Positions 7,584 through 17,500 of a stretch of DNA of 64,000 nucleotides are shown here, piece after piece. Source of the stretch: Bacteroidetes bacterium UBA1312. GTDB taxonomy: Bacteria; Bacteroidota; Bacteroidia; Chitinophagales; Chitinophagaceae. The translations under genes were made by a program, and so were the position numbers. The stretch covers positions 1-64,000 of the forward strand of contig DBTQ01000015.1 of the NCBI GenBank assembly GCA_002307135.1, given 5' to 3'. The first letter of the stretch is position 1. Every line of letters starts with the position of its first letter. Under the pieces are notes generated by a model that had not been told where the DNA came from, ran no database searches, and saw only the letters and a list, made by a program, of their open reading frames with translations.

Positions 7584-9674
7584 ATGCAAAAATGGAAATT
7601 ATCTGCTATGGTTTTAATGAGCGCATCGACGCTGATGACTGCCTGCAACAACAGTGGCAACAAAAATGTTGGCACAACAGACAGTACAAAAACAGCGGCC
7701 AATAACGACAAGTTTAAAGTAATGGCAGAGTCTTTTGCCGATTTACAATTGTTGCGTTATCAAGTACCTGGGTTCAATGAATTGTCGCTGCAACAGAAAA
7801 CTTTAGCTTATTATCTTTACGAAGCAGCGCTATCGGGCAGAGATATTTATTATGATCAGGCCAATAAATACGGGCTCACCTTGCGCAAGACAATAGAAGC
7901 TATTTATGGTACTTACAAAGGCGACAAAAATTCGGCAGAGTGGAAAAAATTCGAAACATATTCCGGTCGCGTTTGGTTCAGCACAGGCAATCATCACCAT
8001 TATTCAAAGGATAAATTTGTTCCTGAATGCTCTTTTGAATATTTCAGTGAATTGGTAAAAAATAGCGACCAGAGCAAACTCCCTATTACTCAGGGAGAAA
8101 CTGTAGATGCTTTTCTAACAAGAATAAAACCTGTTATTTTCGATCCGAAGTTTCAACCCAAGATGGTGGACTTAAGACCCGGCATTGACAATGTGATTAG
8201 TTCTTCTGTCAATTTTTATGAAGGTGTAACACAAAAAGAAGTCGAAGCATTTTATAATGATACAAAATTATTTTCGCATACCGGAGAGGATCCTGAATGG
8301 GGGCTTAACAGCAAGCTGATGAAAGAGAATGGCAAGATAGTTGAAAAGACCTGGAAAGTTGGTGGTATGTATGGTACAGCACTCGAAAAAGTTACTTATT
8401 GGCTGGATAAAGCAGCTGGTGTTGCAGAAAATGAACAACAAAAGAAAGCGTTACAATTGCTGTCGGAATATTACAAAACCGGTGATCTCCACAAATGGGA
8501 CGAGTACAATATAGCTTGGGTAAATGATACTGCCAGTCGTATTGATATCAGTCACGGATTTATAGAGGTATATAACGATGCAATTGGTAAAAAAGGAAGT
8601 TTCGAAAGTGTTGTTTCATTGAAAGACATGGTAACAACAAAAACGATTGAAGCTATAGCCAAAGAAGCGCAATGGTTCGAGGACAATTCACCTTTGATGC
8701 CCGAACACAAAAAGAAACAGGTAAAAGGTATTACAGCGAAAGCAATTACAGTAATCGTTGAAGCCGGCGATGCAGCACCAAGCACGCCTATTGGCATTAA
8801 CTTACCGAACTCTGATTGGTTAAGAAAAGAACATGGCTCTAAATCAGTTTCACTCAGCAATATTGTACATGCTTATAATGAAAGCAGCGCAGGAAGTGGT
8901 ATGCTTGATGAATTTGTAGGTGATCCCGCAAAACTAAAACGCTTAAAAGAATTTGGTAATCTAGCTGGCGACTTACATACAGATATGCACGAATGTATTG
9001 GACATGCTTCCGGTCAAATAAATCCGGGAGTGGCTACTCCAGACAAAACTTTGAAAAACTATGCATCCTGCCTTGAAGAAGCACGTGCAGACCTTGTTGG
9101 CTTATATTATATTCTTGATCCCAAACTAATCGAAATCAAAGTTGTTCCATCTTTGGAAGTAGGTAAAGCAGAATATGACAGCTATATGATGAATGGTTTA
9201 ATGACACAATTGACCCGTTTAAAATTAGGTGACAATATCGAAGAGGCACACATGCGCAACCGTGCACTCAATGCTTATTGGGTTTATGAAAAAGGGAAAA
9301 AAGATAATGTAGTTGAGTTCGTAAAAAAAGAGGGTAAAACCTATGTCCAAATCAACGACTACGATAAGTTAAGAGTATTGTTTGGCCAATTGCTCAGAGA
9401 AATCCAACGAATTAAATCTGAAGGTGATTTTAAAGCTGGTAAAAACCTTGTTGAAACTTATGGCGTGAAAGTGAATCCAGAATTACACAAGGAAGTATTG
9501 GAACGCTTTGCTAAACTCAATATAAAAGCATATAAAGGATTTATACAGGCACGCCTCGTTCCTGTAATGAGTGGCAATAATATAACTGATGTAAAGGTGG
9601 AATATCCGGAATCTTTCTTCGGTCAAATGATGGAATATGCACAAAAATATTCTTTACTGCCGGTTACAAATTAG
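7584..9674 (+). CDS. Dipeptidyl-peptidase III (M49) lipoprotein
   Basis: Zinc exopeptidase expected to release dipeptides from the N-termini of peptides. The 696 residues carry the M49 zinc motif HECIGH at 469-474 (HExxGH) and the second motif EEARAD at 498 (EExxxD), 29 residues later as the family requires. The N-terminus MQKWKLSAMVLMSASTLMTAC has a lipobox with the acylated Cys at position 21, so the enzyme is envelope-anchored rather than cytosolic like the eukaryotic DPP III. A following NNSGNKN stretch is a flexible linker. It has its own hairpin terminator. Such proteins are sometimes mislabelled dihydrofolate reductase in Bacteroidota; nothing here supports that. Confidence 0.92.
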   Translation: MQKWKLSAMVLMSASTLMTACNNSGNKNVGTTDSTKTAANNDKFKVMAESFADLQLLRYQVPGFNELSLQQKTLAYYLYEAALSGRDIYYDQANKYGLTLRKTIEAIYGTYKGDKNSAEWKKFETYSGRVWFSTGNHHHYSKDKFVPECSFEYFSELVKNSDQSKLPITQGETVDAFLTRIKPVIFDPKFQPKMVDLRPGIDNVISSSVNFYEGVTQKEVEAFYNDTKLFSHTGEDPEWGLNSKLMKENGKIVEKTWKVGGMYGTALEKVTYWLDKAAGVAENEQQKKALQLLSEYYKTGDLHKWDEYNIAWVNDTASRIDISHGFIEVYNDAIGKKGSFESVVSLKDMVTTKTIEAIAKEAQWFEDNSPLMPEHKKKQVKGITAKAITVIVEAGDAAPSTPIGINLPNSDWLRKEHGSKSVSLSNIVHAYNESSAGSGMLDEFVGDPAKLKRLKEFGNLAGDLHTDMHECIGHASGQINPGVATPDKTLKNYASCLEEARADLVGLYYILDPKLIEIKVVPSLEVGKAEYDSYMMNGLMTQLTRLKLGDNIEEAHMRNRALNAYWVYEKGKKDNVVEFVKKEGKTYVQINDYDKLRVLFGQLLREIQRIKSEGDFKAGKNLVETYGVKVNPELHKEVLERFAKLNIKAYKGFIQARLVPVMSGNNITDVKVEYPESFFGQMMEYAQKYSLLPVTN

Positions 9675-9701
9675 TCTATCCACAATTTTCATTTAAAATA
9701 T

Positions 9702-9730
9702 AAGCGTTTAGTATTTTTACTAAGCGCTTT
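9702..9730 (+). terminator. Terminator after the M49 peptidase gene
   Basis: 12-bp stem AAGCGTTTAGTA/TACTAAGCGCTT with one G-T wobble, a 4-nt loop and a T-rich tail, 27 bp after the stop codon. Confidence 0.75.
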
Positions 9731-9762
9731 CATTTTTAAGTTTCAATATTTAGAACAATATA

Positions 9763-10767
9763 ATGGACATTGATTATCTCATCATAGGTCAAGGTATTGC
9801 TGGTACATTACTGAGCTATGAACTGCTGCGTGCAGGTAAAAAAGTCATTGTAATTGATGAGCCATCCGTTAATAAAGCAAGCTTAGTTGCCGGTGCCGTC
9901 ATTAATCCGATGATTGGCAAGAGCTGGACTCCCGCGTTGCATCAGGATATTTTTATACCTGAGGCAATGGACACTTATAAATCTTTAGAAAAAATTTTAG
10001 GTACTCCGGTAATCAAAGAAAGCTCCTTATTGGCTTTTCATGAAAACGAAGCAAATGAAAAAATATTTAATGCCAGCCAAATCAACAACAGCAACAATTT
10101 GCATTTGCTCGACAGCAAACAATTAACTTCTTTAAAAGAGCACTTTCGATTCGAAAATACAGTCGGTTGTGTCGCTCCTGTATGGTTAATAGATGCAGAA
10201 AATCTGCTTCAGTATTGGCGCAATTATTTAAACACACGAAACATTTTATTGGCAGAAAAATTTCATTTTGACGACTGTCAAATCAGTGAGCGCAATGTCC
10301 AATACAAAACCATAAAAGCAGATAAAATAATTTTCTGCGAAGGTGCAGTGGCACGCAACAATCCCTTATTTAACGCCCTGCCATTTACTAAAAACAGAGG
10401 CGAGGCTTTACTGCTGTCCATACCCCATTTGTCAACAGAACAAGTATATCATCAACGGCTGCGATTGATCCCCCGTGCCGACGGGCTCTTCTGGTGCGGC
10501 AGCAATTATCTATGGGCATTCGATAATTTACAACCTAGTAATGAATGGAGACGGCAAGCCGAAGTACAATTAAAAAAATGGTTGTGCTTACCTTTTGAAA
10601 TACACAATCATATTGTCGCAGAAAGACCTACTACTGCGGGACAAATACCACTTATAGGTTATCATTCCAGTAGTCCAAGAATAGCCATTTTTAATGGCCT
10701 TGGGACAAGAGGATTTTCTGCCGGTCCATTCTGGGCCAAACAAATATGCAATCAATTAATCGGATAA
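9763..10767 (+). CDS. FAD-dependent oxidoreductase (DAO family)
   Basis: A 334-residue cytoplasmic flavoprotein. The N-terminus MDIDYLIIGQGIAGTLLSYEL holds the dinucleotide-binding GxGxxG motif (G9-x-G11-x2-G14), followed by the acidic end of the second beta strand (VIVIDE). The C-terminus has the DAO-type second FAD contact, IAIFNGLGTRGFSAGP. The middle (EVLQYWRNYLN-like) resembles substrate domains of amino acid oxidases/MnmC-like enzymes, but the substrate cannot be read from sequence. It follows a terminator, so it is likely its own transcription unit. Confidence 0.85.
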   Translation: MDIDYLIIGQGIAGTLLSYELLRAGKKVIVIDEPSVNKASLVAGAVINPMIGKSWTPALHQDIFIPEAMDTYKSLEKILGTPVIKESSLLAFHENEANEKIFNASQINNSNNLHLLDSKQLTSLKEHFRFENTVGCVAPVWLIDAENLLQYWRNYLNTRNILLAEKFHFDDCQISERNVQYKTIKADKIIFCEGAVARNNPLFNALPFTKNRGEALLLSIPHLSTEQVYHQRLRLIPRADGLFWCGSNYLWAFDNLQPSNEWRRQAEVQLKKWLCLPFEIHNHIVAERPTTAGQIPLIGYHSSSPRIAIFNGLGTRGFSAGPFWAKQICNQLIG

Positions 10768-10884
10768 ATGTCAATTAGCCAATACATAAATATTTATCCT
10801 GAAATGTTTCTTTAACAGAATATTTATTTCAAGAGCTCATCTTACCGTTTATAAACAAAAATGACCGTTAGTAAACTATTTTGG

Positions 10885-10914
10885 GCGAATATAATGCCGC
10901 GGTATTATATTCGC
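10885..10914 (+). promoter_or_regulatory. Strong hairpin upstream of the RCC1-repeat gene
   Basis: An 11-bp perfect stem GCGAATATAAT/ATTATATTCGC around GCCGCGGT, whose centre CCGCGG is itself palindromic. It ends 22 bp before the ATG at 10937 and is not followed by a T run, so it looks more like an operator or leader structure than a terminator of the upstream flavoprotein gene. Confidence 0.5.
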
Positions 10915-10936
10915 TCATTCACATTAAATAAAAACT

Positions 10937-12238
10937 ATGAAAAAACTATTTACGCTTTTAGCTGCTATATTATTGTACTCTGCTACCTACGCTCAATGCT
11001 GGAAAACGGTAAGTGCCGGATATTTTCATAATCTGGCGATTAAAACTGATGGTACACTCTGGGCATGGGGAATTAATCTTGTTGGAAACTTAGGGGACGG
11101 AACGACAGTTGATAAGCATATACCAATACAAATAGGGGTTGATCATGACTGGAAAATAGTCGATGCAGGAGAGGCGCACTCAATAGCTATCAAGACAGAT
11201 GGTACGCTATGGGCATGGGGAGAGAATGTAGATGGTGAATTAGGGGATGGGACGGGCATCAATAAAAGTACACCAGTGCAAATAAATACTGCTACTGACT
11301 GGAAAATAGTCAGTACTGGGGAAGAGTACTCAATAGCGATTAAAACTGATGGCACCTTATGGGCATGGGGATGGAACGATTCCAGCCAATTAGGAGATGG
11401 GACAATTATCAGTAGGTATACTCCCACCCAAATTGGTACAGCCAAGAATTGGAAAACTATTAGCGCAGGGCAAAGTCATGCTTTAGCAATTAAAACAGAT
11501 GGTACGCTCTGGGCATGGGGTGCTAATGGCTGTGGACAATTGGGGGATGCGACTCTGATTAAAAAAAGTATTCCAACCCAAATCGGCACAGCTACCAATT
11601 GGCAATCAGTTAGCGCGGGATGGACCGCATCATGTGCGATCAAAACAGATGGCACTTTTTGGGCGTGGGGTGCAAAGAGATATATGGTACCTACGCAGAA
11701 ATATATGTCCACTAATAATTGGCAATCAATCGCTACAGGAAATCATATTTACGAAGCCATTAAAACAGATGGTACTTTATGGAATTGTGATATTAATATA
11801 GATACTCCTGCTCAAATAGGTGTAGCCACTAACTGGAAAACAATCAATGCAAAAGGAGCTTACTCAATAGCATTTCAGACAGATGGCAGTTTGTGGTCTT
11901 GGGGAGATAATTTTTATGGACAGCTGGGAGACGGAACTACTACAAATAAACGTGTGCCAAGCGCAATAAGCTGTCCAACCACAGCTATTGAAGAGCTTCT
12001 CTCATCTGCACCTGCCTTATCTGTCTATCCAAATCCTGCCAACGATTTACTGTTTATACAAAATGGGGACAGTCTTGGCATCGAAAAAATCAATGTATTG
12101 GACATGACGGGTAAATTAATCATTACTCAAGATAAAAATTTTAGCTCTATAAACATTCATACTTTGGCAACAGGCATATTTATACTACAAATTTTCGCAG
12201 AAGGTAAACCTTATCAATATAAATTTGTAAAACAATAA
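10937..12238 (+). CDS. Secreted seven-repeat RCC1 beta-propeller with T9SS type A tail
   Basis: The signal peptide MKKLFTLLAAILLYSATYAQ is followed by seven tandem RCC1-like repeats of about 51 residues, each with the pattern W(K/Q)-x-(V/I)-x-AG...(S/L)-AIKTDGTLWAWG-x-N...QLGDGT...PTQIG. Seven repeats make one complete seven-bladed propeller. Repeats 5 and 6 are shortened, and repeat 6 has lost WAWG. The C-terminal ~85 residues (LSVYPNPANDLLFIQNGD) are a type A T9SS sorting domain. The protein is therefore predicted to be surface-exposed or released. No enzymatic motif is present; binding of a ligand, protein or polysaccharide is an inference. Confidence 0.9.
   Translation: MKKLFTLLAAILLYSATYAQCWKTVSAGYFHNLAIKTDGTLWAWGINLVGNLGDGTTVDKHIPIQIGVDHDWKIVDAGEAHSIAIKTDGTLWAWGENVDGELGDGTGINKSTPVQINTATDWKIVSTGEEYSIAIKTDGTLWAWGWNDSSQLGDGTIISRYTPTQIGTAKNWKTISAGQSHALAIKTDGTLWAWGANGCGQLGDATLIKKSIPTQIGTATNWQSVSAGWTASCAIKTDGTFWAWGAKRYMVPTQKYMSTNNWQSIATGNHIYEAIKTDGTLWNCDINIDTPAQIGVATNWKTINAKGAYSIAFQTDGSLWSWGDNFYGQLGDGTTTNKRVPSAISCPTTAIEELLSSAPALSVYPNPANDLLFIQNGDSLGIEKINVLDMTGKLIITQDKNFSSINIHTLATGIFILQIFAEGKPYQYKFVKQ
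11020..11935 (+). repeat. Coding tandem repeats (RCC1 units)
   Basis: DNA-level repetition of the AAAACTGATGG-TAC-CT-TGGGCATGGGG type, seen near 11041, 11191, 11341, 11491, 11641, 11761 and 11877. The first five lie about 150 bp apart and the last two are more diverged. Confidence 0.85.
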
Positions 12239-12323
12239 TTACTTATAGCCAAAGCTTTTCAAAAACTAATTTCCAATAAGATACCACCATATTTTTAGTT
12301 AGTATTAGATGTACTTTTACTTA

Positions 12324-12845
12324 ATGAAAATAATAGCATTTGGAGGGAGCAATAGCAGCACCTCTATCAATAAGAAATTAGCAACTTATGCAGCTTCACT
12401 ATTTCAAGGAGCAACAGTAGAGGTATTGGATCTGAATGATTTCCCAATGCCCCTGTTTAGTAAGGATATAGAAAAAGAGCAAGGGCCACCGGCAGCAGTA
12501 CATCAATTTTTAGCAAAGATTAAAGATGCCGATTTTATAGTGGTTTCACTAGCCGAAAATAACAGCTCTTACAATGTTGGATTCAAAAATTTATTTGATT
12601 GGAATTCTAGAGTAAATCCAAAACAATTTCAAGAGAAACCCATGCTACTAATGGCTACGTCTCCCGGTAAAAAAGGGGGCTCTTTTGTTTTAGAATCTGC
12701 AAAAAATGCGTTCCCGTTTCATGGTGCCATTATAAAAGCGACATTTTCTTTACCTTCTTTTCTGGAAAATTTTGACACTGAAAAAGGAATTATTAGCAAT
12801 GAGCAATTCGACAATCAATTAAAAGAAATCATCAAAAATATCTAA
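12324..12845 (+). CDS. NAD(P)H-dependent FMN reductase family protein
   Basis: A 173-residue flavodoxin-fold oxidoreductase. The start is placed at the ATG opening MKIIAFGGSNSSTSINKKLA, in which the FMN phosphate loop (GGSNSSTSINKKL) follows the first strand as in SsuE/ArsH/chromate reductase relatives; the five codons upstream do not belong to the fold. SLAENNSSYNVGFKNLFDW corresponds to the family's PEYN-type block. Cytoplasmic. It is the first gene of an operon with the pirin, OsmC and 4Fe-4S/CDGSH genes (2-bp gap to the next gene). Confidence 0.88.
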   Translation: MKIIAFGGSNSSTSINKKLATYAASLFQGATVEVLDLNDFPMPLFSKDIEKEQGPPAAVHQFLAKIKDADFIVVSLAENNSSYNVGFKNLFDWNSRVNPKQFQEKPMLLMATSPGKKGGSFVLESAKNAFPFHGAIIKATFSLPSFLENFDTEKGIISNEQFDNQLKEIIKNI

Positions 12846-12847
12846 GT

Positions 12848-13696
12848 ATGCAAGGGTACAGAAAAGTCGAACATATATTTACAGCACCCCAAGTAATGAT
12901 GGGATCTATTCGTCTTCGTCAAGCAATACCACTATCAGGACTGGAACAGATTAGTCCATTTATTTTGTTACACCATTTCGATTTGAATTTGGAACCTGGT
13001 GATCAATCTTTTAATGTTCCTGCTCACCCACATCGTGGATTTTGCCCCATTACATTTATGTACGAAGGTAGCATCGCACATAACGATTCGTTAGGTAACA
13101 GCAAAGTCATCTCAGACAATGAAGTACAATGGATCAACGCTGCAAGAGGCATTATACATAGCGAAGAAGTTGATAAAGATTTTGCAGCAAAAGGCGGCAG
13201 ATACCAAGGCATTCAGCTATGGATCAATCTGCCTGCCGCCGACAAGATGAAAGCACCATCTTACCAGCCCATTACCAAAGAGGAGATCGTATTAATAGAA
13301 AAAGACGGCGTCGAATTTCGTTTAATTTCCGGAAATTTTGATGGTAAAAAAGGACCTGCACAATCCAATGTTTTGACAGCAACTATGCGCATGAAACAAG
13401 GCAGTAATTTTAGCCTTTCATTTCCCGCTGATCAAAATGTAGTATTTTATCTGCTAGAAGGTAGCATTAAAATAAATGAAAGTGAAGTAGCACAACAATA
13501 TGGCTTGATCGTGTTTGAGCATAGTGAAGAAACAATTACGCTAGAAGCCCAGGCCGATGCTAAGCTACTCATTATGGCAGGTGCACCCATCCATGAGCCA
13601 TTAGTATCCCATGGCCCATTTGTAATGAACAATCAAACTGAAATTTTAGAGGCTATGCGTGATTATCAGGATGGAAAAATGGGGCATTTATACTAA
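12848..13696 (+). CDS. Pirin family protein
   Basis: A 282-residue bicupin. The N-terminal cupin has the metal site HPHRGFCPITFMYEG...H-N-D (residues about 59-80) and the WINAARGIIHSEE block (about 98-111), the standard pirin signature. Bacterial pirins bind a metal and several oxidise quercetin; others affect metabolism through protein contacts, so the exact role is open. The C-terminal cupin is present but degenerate, as usual. It starts 2 bp after the FMN reductase stop codon and is followed 6 bp later by the OsmC gene, indicating translational coupling. Confidence 0.92.
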   Translation: MQGYRKVEHIFTAPQVMMGSIRLRQAIPLSGLEQISPFILLHHFDLNLEPGDQSFNVPAHPHRGFCPITFMYEGSIAHNDSLGNSKVISDNEVQWINAARGIIHSEEVDKDFAAKGGRYQGIQLWINLPAADKMKAPSYQPITKEEIVLIEKDGVEFRLISGNFDGKKGPAQSNVLTATMRMKQGSNFSLSFPADQNVVFYLLEGSIKINESEVAQQYGLIVFEHSEETITLEAQADAKLLIMAGAPIHEPLVSHGPFVMNNQTEILEAMRDYQDGKMGHLY

Positions 13697-13702
13697 CAAA
13701 CA

Positions 13703-14086
13703 ATGAGTGTTACAGCAAAAATACAAAAGGAACATTTCGCTACGGTCATAACGACAAATGAACATCAAATTATTGCAGACGAACAATTAACTTCAGGAGG
13801 AGGAGGGAAAGGTATGGCTCCCAAAGAGCTGCTAGCTGCATCTTTGGCCTCTTGCGCAGCCATTACTATGCGCATGTATGCCGACAGGAAGCAATGGCTG
13901 GTAAATGAGATAATAGTAACCGTAGATATTGAGCAGCGGGAGGAAGAAACAATTTTCCTGAAAAATATTAAATTTGTTGGAACCCTTGATACTGTTCAAG
14001 TAAACAGACTTCTAGACATTGCTAACCATTGTCCGGTACATAAAATATTAAGCAGCACTATTCAAATTAAAACACCCGTAGTATGA
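13703..14086 (+). CDS. OsmC family peroxiredoxin-like protein
   Basis: A 127-residue OsmC/Ohr-fold protein. Both conserved cysteines are visible: Cys51 in LAASLASCAAITMRMYA and Cys110 in ANHCPVHKIL, the pair that reduces organic hydroperoxides in the family. The short length and the absence of an Ohr-type N-terminus fit the OsmC/YhfA branch. Predicted cytoplasmic. Its last four bases overlap the next gene (ATGA), so the two are translationally coupled. Confidence 0.92.
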   Translation: MSVTAKIQKEHFATVITTNEHQIIADEQLTSGGGGKGMAPKELLAASLASCAAITMRMYADRKQWLVNEIIVTVDIEQREEETIFLKNIKFVGTLDTVQVNRLLDIANHCPVHKILSSTIQIKTPVV

Positions 14087-14517
14087 AAGACATAACCAAA
14101 AAATACAGCAACGGCGAAGTAACTATTGTATGGAAGCCTAATAGCTGTATTCATTCACGAATTTGTTGGTCTGGTATCGAAAGTCTGCCTGAAGTATTTA
14201 ATCCTAGCCTACGCCCTTGGATTAACCCGGAAGCGTCCAACACAGAACGCATTATTGAACAAGTAAAAAAATGTCCTTCAGGTGCCTTAAGCTTTTATAT
14301 GAATCAGGAGGAACCAATTCCTATGGAAACCAAAGCGGAAAGCATTGTTGAAGTAATGCCCAACGGACCATTACTCGTTTATGGCAATATAACGGTAAAG
14401 GATAAAGAAGGCCATGAGACGCATAAAAATAAAGTGACGGCATTCTGCCGTTGTGGTGCATCTTCCAATAAGCCTTATTGCGACGGCACACATACCAAAA
14501 TAGGGTTTGAGGGCTAA
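14083..14517 (+). CDS. Fused YjdI-type (4Fe-4S) and CDGSH iron-sulfur protein
   Basis: A 144-residue protein with two predicted Fe-S modules. The N-terminal half resembles YjdI/Fer4_19 mono-cluster proteins, with Cys22, Cys28 and Cys64 in CIHSRICW and VKKCPSGALSFY. The C-terminus carries a CDGSH motif: Cys122, Cys124, Cys133 and His137 in CRCGASSNKPYCDGTH, which binds a 2Fe-2S cluster through three Cys and one His. It overlaps the OsmC gene by 4 bp and ends the operon before a bidirectional terminator. A role in electron transfer or oxidative-stress sensing alongside the other operon members is inferred. Confidence 0.88.
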   Translation: MKDITKKYSNGEVTIVWKPNSCIHSRICWSGIESLPEVFNPSLRPWINPEASNTERIIEQVKKCPSGALSFYMNQEEPIPMETKAESIVEVMPNGPLLVYGNITVKDKEGHETHKNKVTAFCRCGASSNKPYCDGTHTKIGFEG

Positions 14518-14544
14518 CCATTTACCCCCAAATTATAATAATAC

Positions 14545-14576
14545 AAACGCCCGTGAAAAAAAAATCACGGGCGTTT
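14545..14576. terminator. Bidirectional terminator between convergent operons
   Basis: A 12-bp perfect stem AAACGCCCGTGA/TCACGGGCGTTT with an A8 loop lies between the CDGSH gene (forward) and the giant surface protein gene (reverse). T-rich tracts flank both sides. Confidence 0.8.
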
Positions 14577-14598
14577 ATATATTGAACATTTAATTCCG

Positions 14599-17500
14599 CT
14601 ATCTTCTTATTTGTACTTGCTGTGTAGTTACAGATTCATCCATGATCACACGCAATACATATACGCCTTGACTTACATGGCTCACATCTACTTTGTTGTT
14701 CGCATTGGATTTTAAGCTGCCTTTCATTACTACTCTTCCCAAAGCATCTACTAATTCATAGTTGTCAGTCATGCTTGATCCTTGCAGGACAATTTGTAGT
14801 TGGTCTTGCGCAGGATTCGGATAGATGTTTACCGTATTACCAATACATTGGGTCGTTTGTGCTGCCAATGTTGGGCTGTAGGTATTCGTACCATCTATGT
14901 TTATGGCTTTGATGCGGTAGTACCAGCTGCCCGATTCAGGGGTTACATCTATGTAGGAGGTCGCTTTGGGGTCTAGTGTGGCGACTTCGTTATAAATCCG
15001 CGCATTGTTGCTGCGTTCTATTGCATAGTGTGCTACGGTATTGTTGCCATAGTTCCAGCTGAGGTGTACAGCACAGGAGGTCGATTGCGCACTCACTGAT
15101 AAAAAGTCCAATGGAAGTGGGACTCCCGCTAACATCAGGCTCGATGGATTACACAAGCATTGGGCCGTACCTGCACTTGTTGTGGTCTGTATTTTAGCCG
15201 TAACCAAATCGCCAACGGTACATGCAGTCTTGGGTATAAAGATCGAGTACGTTTCAGAGTCGTTAGCACTGATGGCTAAGTTCTTGGTCAATGGGCGTAC
15301 CGCAAATGGTGTTGTACTACTGCCACAGAAAAATTCTACTGAGTCTGTATTGGCTGTGTATGCTTGTGCCCCATTGTTGTTGTTGTATTTGATATAGACA
15401 TTTTGGTTCTGACCAGCTACCCAATGTGCACTATCTGTTGCTAAATTGGTCAATGTTAAGCTGGGCTTGTTCAATGTTATAGCACCTGATGTTCCGGAAC
15501 CCATAATAACACTGCTACTACTACATGTGGTTAGCCCACAAGTCAATGCTGGTATATCTCTCTTGGCTACACCTGATATAGTTACCGCACTACATCCACC
15601 ACCCTTAGGTGTTACATTAAAGCTATAGCTCAATGCTGACCCAGCAGTAACTGCTGTTTGTAGTTTCACTTTCACTATAGTAGTGCCGAGCGCACCTGTA
15701 GAAGAGCTAATACTACATGAGGCACAGTTAGTCCCTCCTACAAATCCGCCTGCATAACTAAGTCCTTGTGGTAGTGTATAGATCACGGTATCTCCTGCTT
15801 GTGTCGGCGTTATTACAGGAGTTGTGGTAAGGCTCAGTGTTGTACCAGATGAACAAGAGAGAGTAGACACAGGTAAACTAAATGTAAGCCCTGCCGCACC
15901 CGGAGTAGAGGCTCCTGTAATGTTCACTGCATTGGACGATATACCATTGCCATTACCAATAGCTGTTCCTCCGCATGTGTTATTGGCATTGCTAATAACA
16001 CCTATAAGACTACCACTTACAAATGAACAACTGCTGGTATAAGCTACTCTTACTTTGGCCTGACGATTGGCACTACTCGGATTAAGTACAGTCCCTGGTA
16101 AGCCATTAGTATTGATTCCTGTATGGTCGGAAAGATTGACGATGTAATTGCCACCGCTTAATACTGCCGACGCATTTTGCCAAATACCACTACCCAATGG
16201 GTATTCTATTTGGATAGGTAAATCAACATTTAAGCCCACAGGAGGCACGATGGTCAATTGTGGGTTGATCAGATTGGCAGATTGAGCACTATTCACTACT
16301 ATTGTAATACTGTCTTGTGTACACAAAGCGATACTCGGACTTGTAGGTTGTTTGCTGATACTGATTTGTATCTGGCTCGGTTGCGGACTTACTTTTAAGT
16401 ATTGGCTGGTTACAAAGCAACTGTAAGCTGTAGGGTCGGGACTCGGATAGTTGCTGCAATTCCAACCTGCTTTCATTTGTATGCTATCGAGGTTGCAACT
16501 AGTGTATTTAAAATACACGCGTGCTTGCTGACTCACCCCACTGGCTATACCCGTTGTACTTACTTGGTACCATTTATTGGCCGTGCCATAAGAGGATGGA
16601 CTTAGTACGACATTGCTGGGTTTGAGTACGACACTGTCTATGTTGATACCTGATGCCGCTGATTTTTCCAAGGCCATCCAGATATAAGGTGCAGTTGTCA
16701 AACTAGGGTTGTTGATTTGTACATCCCAATATTGTTGGGTTTGTACACCTTGTACTACACCGGTATTGTCTTGTATGGTGATGGAAGGTTTAGCACCAGC
16801 ATTGTAGTTGATATAACTATATATGGAATCCCTAAAATGTAGTGGCGTTGTTGCATTGGGATAATCCACCCAATGTGCATATTCATTAAAGGAGACCATT
16901 GATGTGGCAGGAGTGCTACAATTAGGTCTTAAGGTCGTATTAATTCTGTACATCATGCCATCTGTACTCCAATGCGGAATGGTTCCACCGGCAATAGCAG
17001 CTTTAAAATCATACAATAGCCTTGTACCCGAAGCTGAAGTGCTGACAATAGGCGTCATCGGCACATTCAAATATGCACCTGCCAAAGCATTTGTTGTATA
17101 ATATAAATCCAATCCGTTTTGGGAAATATAATCCCAGCCACTCGGTAAATTAATCACTACGGTATCAGGAATAGTTTCCGGACGGTATTCATAATTAAAA
17201 TATTTGCCTCCTTGATAAGTTGCTAATTTACGAGTATATGAGCCCAAACTAATCGCATAGTCTGTACATCCTGATGCACCCAAGGCATTAATCCCATCAT
17301 ACAATACGAAATGATACAACCCAATTAAATTAGTATTGTACTTAGGTACGAAGCAGGTAAATCGATCAGGGCCTGTCAAACCTCCCGCCGGAGGACTAGC
17401 CACTGGTGAAGCATATACTGTTTCCGACAACAAGCCAATACCTGGCGCATCAAAATTATATCCCGCATCCTGAACAGTGTATCCTAACACATATGACAGC

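Noticed and set aside
11143..11712. Reverse-strand ORFs of 100 and 78 residues opposite the RCC1 repeats
   Set aside because: They are antisense shadows of the repetitive coding sequence, repeating with it, without a plausible start context or conserved pattern.
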